Below are positions 9,144 to 19,060 of a stretch of DNA of 64,000 nucleotides, piece after piece. The DNA is from Candidatus Palauibacter scopulicola (GTDB lineage: Bacteria; Gemmatimonadota; Gemmatimonadetes; Palauibacterales; Palauibacteraceae): the NCBI RefSeq assembly GCF_947581915.1, contig NZ_CANPWG010000039.1, positions 1 to 64,000 on the forward strand, given 5' to 3'. Under the pieces are notes generated by a model. It saw only the letters and a program-made list of their open reading frames with translations, was not told the DNA's origin and did not search any database. The position numbers and the translations under genes are program-made. Within the stretch, counting starts at the first letter, position 1, and every line of letters begins with the position of its first letter.

Positions 9144-10216
9144 CGGACGGGCCCGCGGCCGCGCCGCCCATCGGGACCCACGGTCTCGACTGGCTCGATG
9201 AAGAAGGGCCGGACGGCGACATCGTCGTCTCGAGTCGCGTACGCCTCGCCCGCAACCTCCAGGGATATTCGTTCTCGGCCCACGCGACGGGAGAAGAGCG
9301 CGAAGCCCTGCTCGAGAAGGCGCGGGTGGCGACGGAGGCCGCGGGCGTGCTCGAACAGGTCGACTTCTGGGAGATCTCGCGCCTCGACCCGGTGGACCGC
9401 CTCCTCCTGCTCGAGCGGCGTCTCGTGAGCAAGGAACTCATCGGCAAACCCCAAACGGGCCCGCGTCGCGGCTCGGGCCTCGCCCTGTCCCGGACGCGGG
9501 CCCTCGGGATGATGGTGAACGAAGAGGATCACCTCCGGCTGCAGACGCTGCGGGGGGGCTTTCAGCTCGCGGCGGCGTGGCGCGACCTCGACCAGCTCGA
9601 CGAGGAGATCGGCGCCCGTCTTCCGTACGCCTTCCACCAGGAGTTCGGCTTCCTCACCTCCTGTCCGACCAACGTGGGGACCGGGCTGCGGGCCTCCGTC
9701 TTCATTCATCTGCCCGGCCTCGTCCTCACCCGGCAGATCCGCAAGGTGCTCGAAGGGATGGGGCAACTCGGCGTGACCTACCGGGGTCTATACGGAGAGG
9801 GTTCGAGGATCGTCGGGAACCTGTTCCAGATTTCGAACCAGACGACGCTGGGCAAGACCGAGGAGGACCTGATCGACCAGCTCGAACGCCTGGTGGGCCG
9901 CGTGATCGGATACGAGAAGCAGGCGCGAGCCGTCCTGCTGCGCGAGGCGCCGAACGTGCTCGAGGACAAGGTGTGGCGGGCCTACGGCATCCTGTGTCAC
10001 GCAAGAAGCCTGCCCTTCGAGGAGATGATGAACCTCCTCTCCGGAGTCCGGCTCGGCATCTCGCTGAAACTTCTGAAAACGCCTCGGGTAGATGTGATCA
10101 GCCGCATGATGATCCATGCCCAGACCGCACATCTCGCGCGCGCCGCCGGGCGCCGGCTCGACGAGGCGGATGCGGACGCGTTCCGCGCCAGCTACGTTCG
10201 AAGAGCCCTTGCGTAG
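9140..10216 (+). CDS. mcsB: Protein arginine kinase McsB
   Basis: 358 residues (B. subtilis McsB is about 363). It phosphorylates arginines on proteins, marking them for ClpC. The guanido-kinase fold shows SSRVRLARN at 31-39, NEEDH at 127-131 (catalytic Glu region), and the conserved Cys175 in SCPTNVGTGLRASV. The C-terminal helical domain, which carries the phosphoarginine-sensing surface in the family, appears complete. GTG start in a GTGA overlap with mcsA. clpC follows after 59 bp. Confidence 0.95.
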   Translation: MTDGPAAAPPIGTHGLDWLDEEGPDGDIVVSSRVRLARNLQGYSFSAHATGEEREALLEKARVATEAAGVLEQVDFWEISRLDPVDRLLLLERRLVSKELIGKPQTGPRRGSGLALSRTRALGMMVNEEDHLRLQTLRGGFQLAAAWRDLDQLDEEIGARLPYAFHQEFGFLTSCPTNVGTGLRASVFIHLPGLVLTRQIRKVLEGMGQLGVTYRGLYGEGSRIVGNLFQISNQTTLGKTEEDLIDQLERLVGRVIGYEKQARAVLLREAPNVLEDKVWRAYGILCHARSLPFEEMMNLLSGVRLGISLKLLKTPRVDVISRMMIHAQTAHLARAAGRRLDEADADAFRASYVRRALA

Positions 10217-10275
10217 TGGGGGGATCGGACTGAGTCACGCCGCCGGCCGTTACGTCGACGCCACATGAGGCGCGG

Positions 10276-12765
10276 ATGAACTACAACTTCACGGATCGGG
10301 TTCGGAAGGTGCTCGCCATGGCGCGCGAGGAGGCCATCCGCCTCAAGCACGACTACGTGGGCACGGAGCACATCCTCCTCGGCCTGATCCGGGAGGGCGA
10401 GGGCGTCGCCGCCGCGGTTCTGGCCAACCTGTCCGCCGACCTCGACGAGTTGAAGCGGCTCGTGGAAGGGAACATCCGGACGGGGAAGAGCAGCTCGTCG
10501 ATCGGTGAACTCCCCTACACGACGCAGGCCAAGAACGTGCTCGAGCACGCGATGGCCGAAACGGAGGAGCTCAACCACACCTACGTGGGGACGGAGCACC
10601 TCCTGCTCGGTCTCCTCCGCCAGGAGAAGGGGCTCGCGGCAAAGGTGCTCGGAGAGGCCGGCATCGGGCTCGACGGCGCGCGGGCGGAGACGCTGAAGCT
10701 GCTCGGAACGGACATGCCGGCCGGCGGCACGCCCGCCACGGCCTCCGTTTCCGACCCCGCGAGTTCGTCCGGCAAGAAGGGCGACAAGAAGTCGAAGACC
10801 CCGGCGCTGGACCATTTCTGCCGCGACCTCACGCAGCTCGCGAGGCAGGGAAAGCTCGATCCGACGATCGGGCGGCTGGGCGAGATCGAGCGCATGATGG
10901 AGGTCCTCTCGCGCCGCAAGAAGAACAACCCGGTGCTCATCGGCGAGCCGGGAGTGGGCAAGACGGCGATCGTCGAAGGGCTCGCCCAGGCCATCCAGCG
11001 GGGCGACGTGCCGGACAGCCTGAAGCGGCACCGCGTCCTCGCGCTCGACATGGCGGCGGTCATCGCCGGCACGAAGTACCGGGGTCAGTTCGAGGAGCGC
11101 CTCAAGGCGATCGTCAACGAGACCTCGCAGGCGAAGGGCGTCATCCTCTTCATCGACGAGCTGCACACGCTCGTCGGCGCGGGCGCGGCGGAAGGCGCGA
11201 TCGACGCGTCGAACATGCTCAAGCCGGCCCTCTCGCGGGGGGAGCTGCAGTGCGTGGGCGCCTCCACGCTGAACGAGTACCGCAAGTACATCGAGAAGGA
11301 CGGGGCGCTCGAACGCCGCTTCCAGACCGTGATCGTCGAAGCCCCGACGATCGACGAAACCGTCGAGATCCTTCAGGGCCTGCGGAAGTACTACGAGGAC
11401 CACCACAACGTGGAGATCCCGGATGCGTCGCTTTCCGCCGCCGCCCGGCTGGCGGAGCGCTACATCACGGACCGCTTTCTCCCGGACAAGGCCATCGACG
11501 TGATCGATGAGGCGGGTGCCCGGTCGAGGCTCGCCGCGCAGGTGCCGCCCGCCGAGGTGCAGGAGTTTCATACGAAGCTCGAGGAACTCGCGGAGTGGAA
11601 GGACGCCGCGATCAGCGACCAGGACTTCGAGCGCGCCGCCTACCTCAGGGACCGCGAGAAGGAGGTTCAGGAGGAAATCAAGCGCCGGCGCGACGAGTGG
11701 GAACGCGCGCGGGCCGAGTACCGCCCCACGGTAGACGAGGACGATATCGCCTTCATCGTCGGTCGCTGGACCGGGATTCCGGTGACCCGGCTGCGCGAGG
11801 CGGAAACGGACCGCCTGCTCCGCATGGAGGACGAACTGCACGAGAGCGTCGTCGGACAGGACGAGGCCATCGAGGCGGTGAGTCGCGCCATCCGCCGCGG
11901 TAGGGCGGGGCTGAAGGATCCCAACCGGCCGATCGGGAGCTTCATCTTCTGCGGGCCGACCGGGGTTGGGAAGACCGAACTCGCGCGGGCCCTGGCACGC
12001 TTCCTGTTCGCGGAGGAAAGCGCACTCGTGCGCGTGGACATGTCGGAGTACATGGAGAAGTTCTCCGTGAGCCGTCTCATCGGCGCGCCGCCGGGCTACG
12101 TCGGCTACGAGGATTCCGGCGCGCTCACGAAGGCCATCCGGCGACGACCCTACAGCGTCGTCCTGCTCGACGAGATCGAAAAGGCGCATCCGGATGTCTT
12201 CAACATCCTCCTCCAGGTTCTCGACGAGGGCCGGCTCACGGACAACTACGGGCGGGTCATCGATTTCAAGAACACCGTCGTCATCATGACCTCCAACGTC
12301 GGAAGCCGTGACATTGGCAGCTCGACGCGTGTCGGGTTCACGGAAGATACGGGCGGGATCGACTATGAGCGGATCCGGGAACGAGTCTCGGACGAGATCG
12401 ACCGCGTGTTCACGCCCGAATTCCTGAACAGGGTCGAAGAGACGATCGTCTTCCATCCGTTGTCGAAGGAGCAGCTGGGAGAGATCGTGCACATCCAGCT
12501 CAGGGAAGTGCAGAAGCGACTTGCGGAGGAGAGTCTCGAGCTGGAGCTGACCGATGCGGCGATCCGTTTCCTCGTGGACCGTGGCTATGACGAGAAGTTC
12601 GGGGCGCGCCCGCTCAAGCGGACGATTCAGCGGCATGTCGAGGATGCGCTCTCCGAGCGGATCCTGATGGCCGATTTCGAGCCCGGCGACCGGATCCGGG
12701 TGGACATCGCCGAAGACGAGGACAGCCTGGTGTTCGCCACGCCCACGACGTCCTCGGCGAAATGA
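10276..12765 (+). CDS. clpC: AAA+ unfoldase ClpC
   Basis: 829 residues. Two N-terminal Clp repeats contain the GTEHILLGL and GTEHLLLGL motifs; their glutamates (Glu31, Glu107) correspond to the phosphoarginine pocket residues of B. subtilis ClpC. D1 has Walker A GEPGVGKT near 223 and [10 protein letters not shown] near 290. The middle domain contains a UVR-like helix pair ([16 protein letters not shown], ~446-460), typical of ClpC and used by McsA-type adaptors. D2 has GPTGVGKT near 561 and [11 protein letters not shown] near 629. It delivers substrates to ClpP, whose gene is not in the window. It ends in an ATGA overlap with bamA. Confidence 0.96.
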   Translation: MNYNFTDRVRKVLAMAREEAIRLKHDYVGTEHILLGLIREGEGVAAAVLANLSADLDELKRLVEGNIRTGKSSSSIGELPYTTQAKNVLEHAMAETEELNHTYVGTEHLLLGLLRQEKGLAAKVLGEAGIGLDGARAETLKLLGTDMPAGGTPATASVSDPASSSGKKGDKKSKTPALDHFCRDLTQLARQGKLDPTIGRLGEIERMMEVLSRRKKNNPVLIGEPGVGKTAIVEGLAQAIQRGDVPDSLKRHRVLALDMAAVIAGTKYRGQFEERLKAIVNETSQAKGVILFIDELHTLVGAGAAEGAIDASNMLKPALSRGELQCVGASTLNEYRKYIEKDGALERRFQTVIVEAPTIDETVEILQGLRKYYEDHHNVEIPDASLSAAARLAERYITDRFLPDKAIDVIDEAGARSRLAAQVPPAEVQEFHTKLEELAEWKDAAISDQDFERAAYLRDREKEVQEEIKRRRDEWERARAEYRPTVDEDDIAFIVGRWTGIPVTRLREAETDRLLRMEDELHESVVGQDEAIEAVSRAIRRGRAGLKDPNRPIGSFIFCGPTGVGKTELARALARFLFAEESALVRVDMSEYMEKFSVSRLIGAPPGYVGYEDSGALTKAIRRRPYSVVLLDEIEKAHPDVFNILLQVLDEGRLTDNYGRVIDFKNTVVIMTSNVGSRDIGSSTRVGFTEDTGGIDYERIRERVSDEIDRVFTPEFLNRVEETIVFHPLSKEQLGEIVHIQLREVQKRLAEESLELELTDAAIRFLVDRGYDEKFGARPLKRTIQRHVEDALSERILMADFEPGDRIRVDIAEDEDSLVFATPTTSSAK

Positions 12766-15191
12766 ACCGCCGACGGCCGCCTGCCGGCGCGGCGGGCGGA
12801 CTGTGGCTGGCGGGCCTGATCTTCGGGCTCGCCGCGGCAGAGCCCGCGGCGGCGCAGCTTCAGCTCGACCAGTCCTCCGTCCGTGTCGATTCGGTCGTGG
12901 TGGTGGGGAACCAGCGCCACTCCGCGAACATCATCGTCACCCGGAGCGGGCTCCGCGCCGGCAACGTCGTGCGGCAGCCCCAGATCCAGGACGCGATCCG
13001 CCGCCTCTTCAGCTCCGGGGACTTCTCGGATGTCGAGGTCGGCGTGGTGGAGTCGGAGGATCCCGAGCGCGGCGTGTTCTACATCCGCGTGGAGGAACGG
13101 CCCTACATCACGCAGTACGCGTTCCGTGGACTGGAACGGGTCGACGAAGATGTCATCCGCGACACCATCGGCCTCGCGAGCAACAGTCCGCTCGACCCCA
13201 GCCGAATCGGGCGCGCGAGGGTCACGCTCCTCGAACTGCTGTCGAACGAGGGCTTTCCGACCGCGAGCGTGGATACGCTCATCCGCCCGGACCCCGCGTT
13301 TCCTCCCGACCTGCTCGTCGTGTTCGACGTGGACGAGGGGCCCCGGCTCGGGGTCACGGCGATCACGTTCGAGGGGAACGCAGCCTTCACGGACGCGGAA
13401 CTGCGGGCGGCGATGGGCACGGACGAGGAGGGGTTCTTCTGGTTCGATTCCGGCGAGCTCAAGAAGGATGAGTTCCGGCGCGACCTGACGGAGCGGCTCC
13501 CGGAATTCTACCGCGCGAACGGTTATCTCGACTTCGAGGTCCTCGGGGATACGGTCATATCGGACCGCCTCACCGGGAAGGGCCGCATCGAGATCCGCGT
13601 CGAGGAGGGCGCCCGCTATCTGCTCGAGGACCTGAGGATCACGGGCAACCGCGCGTTCCCGCTCGCGACGATCGAGCCCATCGTCCGCCGCGGCCAGCAC
13701 GAGGCCGAAGGGGACGAGGAGTATCCGCCCTTCAACTTCACCGCCTTCTACGCGTCGCCGGCGGACCTCGGCGACCTGTACCGGAACAACGGATACCTGG
13801 GGTCCCGCGTCACGCCGGACGTGCGGCGCGTGGACGTCCCCGAGGGCGAGTCGCCGCGCGTCACGGCCCACCTCGTCATCCAGGAAGGCCCGCGGAGCTA
13901 CATCCGCGAGATCGCGATCGAGGGGAACACGGCCACGCACGACCGCGTGATCCGGAACCGCCTGCTCATCTTCCCCGGAGACGTGTACTCGCAGGAACGC
14001 CTGATCCAGTCGTTCCAGAATATCCAGGGGCTGAACTTCTTCGAGCCCCTGCCGCCGGACGAGGCGATCGACATCCGCCCGCGTCCGGACGGGGATATCG
14101 ACATCTCGCTGCGCGTGCAGGAGAAGCAGACGGGGACGCTGAACTTCGGGATCACAGCCTCCGGCTACACGGGGCTCGCGGGGTTCATCGGCTATACGCA
14201 GCCGAACCTCTTCGGACTCGCGAAGACGGGGAGCTTCCGCTGGATCTTCGGCCGCCGGCAGCGCGACCTCGACATCAGCTATTCCGATCCGGAACTCCTC
14301 GGAAGCCACTACTCCGCCAACGTCTCGCTCCGGGATTCGCGCGATCAGTTCACCGGTTTCAGCCTCGGGGACCGCCGCCAGAGGGGCGGCCTGACCGAGC
14401 TCGGCGTCCCCATCTTCGGGATACGAAACACGCGCGTGTTCGTGGGCTACTCGCTCTTCGACGACGATGTGCGGGGGCTGGACACGACGAACGTGATCGG
14501 GCGGCGCTTTTCGCTCTTCTCCGGTCTGCGGTCCACGCTTTCCGGGCGCCTGGTCCAGGACAGCAGGAACAATCCCCTGTTCGCGACGGCTGGCGCCCGC
14601 AACCAGATCGCGTTCCGGCAGACGGGCGGCTTTCTGGGGGGCGACGGGAACTACCAGAAGCTCGACCTGACGAGTGAGTGGTTCGTGCCGGTGGGCCGGC
14701 TCGGCGGGGGCCCGGGGAGCACGAGCCCGCCCATCGAACTCACCTTCGGCCTCAGCTTCGAGGCGGGGCTCATCCTCGGCCGGAATCCGTTCTTCACCGA
14801 ACGCTACTACGCGGGCGGCACGCAGGCGGGGATCCAGTTACGAGGGTACGACGAGGCCTCGATCACACCGTCGGGGCACATCCCGGACAACGCGCCCTTC
14901 AGCGACCTCGACCGCGTGGGCGAATCGTTCTTCCGCACGGGGGTGACTTTCGGGATCAAGCTGACGAGCAGCATCTTCATGAGCGCCTTCATGGACGCGG
15001 GGAACGTCTGGCTGGACGCAAGCCAGCTCAACCCGACGGACCTCCTGGTGGGGGCAGGGATCGGCGCGAGTCTCGTGACGCCGTTCGGTCCGCTGGGTCT
15101 CGACTACGCATACGGCTTCGATCGGCGCGACGTCCTGGGCCGGCCGGATCCGGGTTGGCAGTTGCACTTCAAGTTCGGACGCGTGTTCTGA
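12762..15191 (+). CDS. bamA: Outer membrane protein assembly factor BamA
   Basis: 809 residues, ATG overlapping the clpC stop. An N-terminal signal peptide (~1-33, cleaved around 'AAEPAAAQ') leads to about five POTRA repeats (~35-430; e.g. [45 protein letters not shown]). The C-terminal Omp85 barrel ends in phenylalanine ('FKFGRVF'), with the barrel motif 'QFGLAKTG'-like turns and [12 protein letters not shown] near the end. It is the central insertase for outer-membrane beta-barrels. The following skp-like gene is its classic partner. Confidence 0.96.
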   Translation: MNRRRPPAGAAGGLWLAGLIFGLAAAEPAAAQLQLDQSSVRVDSVVVVGNQRHSANIIVTRSGLRAGNVVRQPQIQDAIRRLFSSGDFSDVEVGVVESEDPERGVFYIRVEERPYITQYAFRGLERVDEDVIRDTIGLASNSPLDPSRIGRARVTLLELLSNEGFPTASVDTLIRPDPAFPPDLLVVFDVDEGPRLGVTAITFEGNAAFTDAELRAAMGTDEEGFFWFDSGELKKDEFRRDLTERLPEFYRANGYLDFEVLGDTVISDRLTGKGRIEIRVEEGARYLLEDLRITGNRAFPLATIEPIVRRGQHEAEGDEEYPPFNFTAFYASPADLGDLYRNNGYLGSRVTPDVRRVDVPEGESPRVTAHLVIQEGPRSYIREIAIEGNTATHDRVIRNRLLIFPGDVYSQERLIQSFQNIQGLNFFEPLPPDEAIDIRPRPDGDIDISLRVQEKQTGTLNFGITASGYTGLAGFIGYTQPNLFGLAKTGSFRWIFGRRQRDLDISYSDPELLGSHYSANVSLRDSRDQFTGFSLGDRRQRGGLTELGVPIFGIRNTRVFVGYSLFDDDVRGLDTTNVIGRRFSLFSGLRSTLSGRLVQDSRNNPLFATAGARNQIAFRQTGGFLGGDGNYQKLDLTSEWFVPVGRLGGGPGSTSPPIELTFGLSFEAGLILGRNPFFTERYYAGGTQAGIQLRGYDEASITPSGHIPDNAPFSDLDRVGESFFRTGVTFGIKLTSSIFMSAFMDAGNVWLDASQLNPTDLLVGAGIGASLVTPFGPLGLDYAYGFDRRDVLGRPDPGWQLHFKFGRVF

Positions 15192-15209
15192 ACCGAGAGG
15201 GATACCGAC

Positions 15210-15818
15210 ATGAACTGGATCCACAGGGGCGCGGGGTCGGCGGCGATGTGCGCGCTCGCGCTTGGCGCGCTGCTCGCGGGCCCTCTGGCCGGGCAGGAGC
15301 CGGCGGGGGCGCCACCGGTGCTGGAGCTCGTCCCGCTGCCCCCCGAGGGGACGCCGATCGTCTACGTGAACACGCAGGCGATCCTCCCCGTCGCGCCCGG
15401 CGCCGATTCGGCCGGCGTCGCGTTCCAGCGCGTTTCCGACGAGTTCGAGAGTGAGTTGGACTCGCTCGCTGTCGAGATCAATTCTCTGATCGAGACGTAT
15501 CAACAGCAGCAGTCCCTGCTCGACCCGTCGGGACGCCAGCAGAGGGAGCAGGAGATCCGCGACAGGCAGCAGCAGGCCACAACGAGACAGCAGGAACTGA
15601 TGGGGGAACTGGATCGGCGTCGCGCGGCACTGCTCGAACCGATCGTGGTCCGCGTGAACGAGGTGATCGAGGAGATCCGGGCGGAACGCGGCTACTCGAT
15701 CGTCCTCGACGTCGCCGCGGGCCTGGTGGCGGCGGACACTTCGCTCGACATCACCACCTCCGTGCTCGAGCGTCTCGGGGTCGATCTCGCCGCTCTCTCG
15801 GCCACGCCCGGCGGCTAG
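15210..15818 (+). CDS. skp: OmpH/Skp-family periplasmic chaperone
   Basis: 202 residues with a signal peptide (~1-29, ending at 'AGPLAGQE'). The mature protein begins with the OmpH strand 'TPIVYVNTQAIL', then a long Gln/Glu-rich coiled coil (~85-150), then a C-terminal 'ERGYSIVLDVAAGLVAADTSLDIT' strand typical of the family. Skp trimers carry unfolded outer-membrane proteins to BamA. The ribosome binding site GAGAGGG lies ~8 nt upstream, and the gene sits 18 bp after bamA in the usual bamA-skp-lpxD order. Confidence 0.9.
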   Translation: MNWIHRGAGSAAMCALALGALLAGPLAGQEPAGAPPVLELVPLPPEGTPIVYVNTQAILPVAPGADSAGVAFQRVSDEFESELDSLAVEINSLIETYQQQQSLLDPSGRQQREQEIRDRQQQATTRQQELMGELDRRRAALLEPIVVRVNEVIEEIRAERGYSIVLDVAAGLVAADTSLDITTSVLERLGVDLAALSATPGG

Positions 15819-15850
15819 CGGCCCGGCGCAGCTCCGGCTCCGTTCCCCGA

Positions 15851-16909
15851 ATGCCGGCGTTCACGGTCGCCGACCTCGCGCATCGCGTGGGCGCGGATGT
15901 ACTGGGGGATCCCGACCGCCGGTTGACCGGAGTGGCCTCGCTCGACGTAGCCGGTCCGGAGGATCTCTCATTCTTCGCCCGCGAAGCGATGCGGGAGGCC
16001 GTCCGCGGGACGCGGGCCGGGGCCGTGTTGACCCCGCGCGGCTTCCAGCCGGGCGGCGTCCGGTTCAGCGTCCTGAAGGTCGACGATCCCCAGCTGTCCT
16101 TCGCCAGGATCGTGCGTCTGTTCCATCCGGAGCCGGCGCCTCCGCCGGCGATCCATCCCTCCGCCCGGGTCGACGAGGGGGCGCGAATCGGCGAGGAGGT
16201 ATCGCTGGGCCCGGGGGCGGTGGTGGAGGCTGGGGCCCGGATCGGGCGCGGGACGTGGGTGGGACCCGGGACGCTCATCGGACGCGGAGCCCGGATCGGA
16301 GCGGACTGCCGGCTCGGACACGCAGTCTCCATCCTGCACGGCGTGGAGCTGGGCGACCGCGTGCGCGTGCACGCCGGCGCCCGCGTCGGGACGGATGGTT
16401 TCGGGTACGTGCCGGGGCCGGATGGGGCGCACAAGGTGCCGCAGATCGGCGGCTGCGTGATCGGCGCCGACGTCGAGATCGGCGCGAACTGCACGATCGA
16501 CCGCGGCGCGCTCGACGACACGCGGATCGGGGACCGGACCAAGCTGGACAACCTCGTACACGTGGCACACAACGTGCGGATCGGGAGTGACTGCCTCATC
16601 GCCGCCCACGTCGGCATCGCGGGAAGCTGCGTGATCGGCGCCGGAACGGAGTTCGGCGGGCAGGCGGGCGTGGCCGGCCACCTGACGATCGGAGCCGGGG
16701 CGCGCATCGCGGGGCAGACGGGCGTGGTTCAGGATGTGCCGCCGGGCGCGGAGGTGGGCGGGACGCCGGCCCGCCCGCAGCGGTCGTGGCTGAAGGAGGC
16801 CGCACACCTGAGCCGGCTGCCGGAGCTCTTCCATCGTGTCGCGCGGCTCGAGCGGCGGTCCGGGGCCGGTCGGGACGGGCGGCGCAGGCCGCGCGACGGA
16901 AGCGCTTGA
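15851..16909 (+). CDS. lpxD: UDP-3-O-acylglucosamine N-acyltransferase LpxD
   Basis: 352 residues. It performs the third lipid A step, N-acylation of UDP-3-O-acyl-glucosamine. The N-terminal uridine-binding domain (~1-100, 'LSFFAREA') precedes a left-handed beta-helix of hexapeptide repeats (~105-315). Catalytic-type histidines lie in NLVHVAHNVRIG (His237/His240). A basic C-terminal helix follows. Its stop overlaps the TTG start of lpxC (TTGA). Confidence 0.96.
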   Translation: MPAFTVADLAHRVGADVLGDPDRRLTGVASLDVAGPEDLSFFAREAMREAVRGTRAGAVLTPRGFQPGGVRFSVLKVDDPQLSFARIVRLFHPEPAPPPAIHPSARVDEGARIGEEVSLGPGAVVEAGARIGRGTWVGPGTLIGRGARIGADCRLGHAVSILHGVELGDRVRVHAGARVGTDGFGYVPGPDGAHKVPQIGGCVIGADVEIGANCTIDRGALDDTRIGDRTKLDNLVHVAHNVRIGSDCLIAAHVGIAGSCVIGAGTEFGGQAGVAGHLTIGAGARIAGQTGVVQDVPPGAEVGGTPARPQRSWLKEAAHLSRLPELFHRVARLERRSGAGRDGRRRPRDGSA

Positions 16910-17781
16910 CGCCGAAGCAGCGCACGATCGCGAGGGCCGTGGAGGTCGGCGGGCAAGGAATACACACCGGCGAGCGCTCGGTCGTGAGACTGCGCCCCGC
17001 TCCCGAACACGGCGGTCTACGCTTCCGCCGCACGGATCTCCCCGGCGCTCCGGAGATACCCGCCACGGTGGAGTCCGTGCACTCCGCGTACCGCGAAACC
17101 GCCCTCAGGAAGGGCGAAGCCATCGTTCGCACCGCCGAACACGTGCTTGCCGCCGCGCACGGACTGGCGCTCGACAACCTCTGGATCGACGTCTCGGGGC
17201 CGGAACCTCCCGCGCTCGACGGGAGCGCCGGAGCGTGGTGCGACCGGCTGCTGGAAGCCGGACCCGTCGCACAGGACGCAGACGCGCCCCGCCTCCGGAT
17301 CGACCGCCCGCTGCGCCTGCGGATCGGAGGGACCCGGTACGATGTCCTGCCCGCGGAGGCTGGCCGGATTTCGGCAACGATCGACTTCGACCACCCGCTC
17401 ATCGGGCGGCAGTCGGCGAGCGCCCGGCTGGACCCCGCGGAGTTCGCCCGGGAGATCGCGCCGGCGCGCACCTTCGGCCTGTCCGCGTGGGCGGAGGCGC
17501 TGGGGGAGCGCGGACTCGCCCTCGGAGCGAACCGTGAGAATACGCTCGTCCTTTCCGAAGACGGGCTTGAGGCCGGACAGGAACTCCGTTTTCCGGATGA
17601 GTTCGTGCGCCACAAGATCCTGGACATCATCGGCGACCTCGCACTCGTGGGCGCGAGGCTGCAATGTCATGTGGTCGCGGATCGGCCGGGACATCACGGC
17701 AACCTGGAACTCGCCCGCCGGCTCGTATCGCGTCATCGGGGAGCCGGAGCGAGGGAGAACGAGACGAACGAGGAAGGGTGA
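16906..17781 (+). CDS. lpxC: UDP-3-O-acyl-GlcNAc deacetylase LpxC
   Basis: 291 residues from TTG 16906 (TTGA overlap with lpxD), which places 'QRTIARAVEVGGQGIHTGE' at the correct N-terminal position; upstream in-frame starts would add only lpxD shadow sequence. It is the zinc-dependent committed step of lipid A synthesis. Zinc ligands are in AEHVLAAAHG (His ~79) and HKILDIIGDLAL (His ~236, Asp ~240); the catalytic His is in PGHHGNLELA (~264). It is separate from fabZ, unlike the fused lpxC-fabZ of Bacteroidota. Confidence 0.96.
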   Translation: MTPKQRTIARAVEVGGQGIHTGERSVVRLRPAPEHGGLRFRRTDLPGAPEIPATVESVHSAYRETALRKGEAIVRTAEHVLAAAHGLALDNLWIDVSGPEPPALDGSAGAWCDRLLEAGPVAQDADAPRLRIDRPLRLRIGGTRYDVLPAEAGRISATIDFDHPLIGRQSASARLDPAEFAREIAPARTFGLSAWAEALGERGLALGANRENTLVLSEDGLEAGQELRFPDEFVRHKILDIIGDLALVGARLQCHVVADRPGHHGNLELARRLVSRHRGAGARENETNEEG

Positions 17782-18209
17782 TGGACGTCACCGAGATTCT
17801 GAACATCCTCCCGCACCGGTATCCGATGCTCCTGGTGGACCGCGTGCTCGAGATCGAGCCGGGGCAACGGATCGTCGGCCTGAAGAACGTGAGCGCGAAC
17901 GAGCCGTTCTTCGCCGGACATTTTCCGGGCCGTCCAGTGATGCCGGGGGTGCTCATCATCGAGGCGCTCGCCCAGTGCGGGGGGGTCCTGCTGATGAGCG
18001 GCCTGCAGAACCCCGAGGACAAGGTCATCTACTTCCTGTCGGTGGACGGCGTGAAGTTCCGGCGGCCCGTCATCCCCGGCGACCAGTTGATCCTCGAACT
18101 CGATCTCGTCCAGGGACGGGCAAGGCGCGGAAAGCTGAAGGGGATCGCGCGGGTCGACGGCCGGATCGCGGCGGAGGCCACGATTCTCGGGCAGGTCATG
18201 GACCGGTGA
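17781..18209 (+). CDS. fabZ: 3-hydroxyacyl-ACP dehydratase FabZ
   Basis: 142 residues, starting one base into the lpxC stop (TGATG). The hot-dog fold has catalytic His47 in FFAGHFPGRPVMPG and Glu61 in LIIEALAQ. It dehydrates 3-hydroxyacyl-ACP and so competes with LpxA/LpxD for the same acyl-ACP. Its place between lpxC and lpxA therefore balances phospholipid and lipid A synthesis. Confidence 0.97.
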   Translation: MDVTEILNILPHRYPMLLVDRVLEIEPGQRIVGLKNVSANEPFFAGHFPGRPVMPGVLIIEALAQCGGVLLMSGLQNPEDKVIYFLSVDGVKFRRPVIPGDQLILELDLVQGRARRGKLKGIARVDGRIAAEATILGQVMDR

Positions 18210-19060
18210 CCTCGGCGGGCTACGCTCCGGGGCGCCACGCGACGGCCGTCGTCGATGCGTCGGCGAGCGTCGCATCCAGCGCCACGGTGGGTCCGTACAC
18301 CGTGATCGGCCCCGGCGTGGAGATCGGCGAACGGGTCCGAATCGGCCCGCACGTGCTCATCGAGCGGGATACGCGCGTGGCCGAGGATGTGCGCATCGCG
18401 AAGGGCGCCGTCCTGGGTTCGGACCCGCAGGATCTCAAATACGCCGGGGAACGCACTTTCCTGGAGATCGGACCCCGCACCGTCGTGCGTGAATTCACGA
18501 CGCTGAACCGGGGGACGGCCGCGAGCGGCCTGACCGCGGTCGGGGCGGACGCGCTCGTGATGGCCTACGTGCACATCGCGCACGACTGCCTCATCGGAGA
18601 TCACGTCGTGCTCGCGAACGGCGTGACGATGGGAGGACACGTCGAGATCGGGGACTGGGGGATCGTGGGCGGGCTGACGGGCATCCACCAGTTCACGCGC
18701 ATCGGCCGGCACGCGATGGTCGGAGGCGGTGCGCGCGTCTCGCGCGACGTCGCACCGTACACACTGGTCGGGGGAGGCCGGACCCGCACGTACGGCGTCA
18801 ACCGCATCGGCCTCGAGCGCCGGGGCTTCGAGCCGGACGCGATCCGCGCCCTCCAAGCCGCCTACCGGACGATCTTCCGGTCGGGCGAACCCCTCCGCGC
18901 GAGTCTCGATCGCGTCCGGCGGGGGGACATGACGCCTGAAGTGCGAGAACTCGTGGAGTTCATCCTCGATTCCGAGCGCGGCGTGACCCCCACCCGCGTC
19001 GGGCCGGACGACGACCTGCCGCCGGAGCCGCGCGAGGCGAAGACCCGGTCGCCCGTGTGA
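18206..19060 (+). CDS. lpxA: UDP-GlcNAc O-acyltransferase LpxA
   Basis: 284 residues, GTG start in a GTGA overlap with fabZ. It performs the first lipid A step. Hexapeptide-repeat beta-helix (~15-190), then a helical C-terminal domain. The catalytic histidine is His126 in AYVHIAHDCLIGD, equivalent to E. coli His125. 'GSDPQDLKYAGE' and 'REFTTLNRGT' are family signatures. The C-terminal ~25 residues are an acidic/Pro-rich tail. It is followed without a gap by an oxidoreductase. Confidence 0.96.
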   Translation: MTSAGYAPGRHATAVVDASASVASSATVGPYTVIGPGVEIGERVRIGPHVLIERDTRVAEDVRIAKGAVLGSDPQDLKYAGERTFLEIGPRTVVREFTTLNRGTAASGLTAVGADALVMAYVHIAHDCLIGDHVVLANGVTMGGHVEIGDWGIVGGLTGIHQFTRIGRHAMVGGGARVSRDVAPYTLVGGGRTRTYGVNRIGLERRGFEPDAIRALQAAYRTIFRSGEPLRASLDRVRRGDMTPEVRELVEFILDSERGVTPTRVGPDDDLPPEPREAKTRSPV

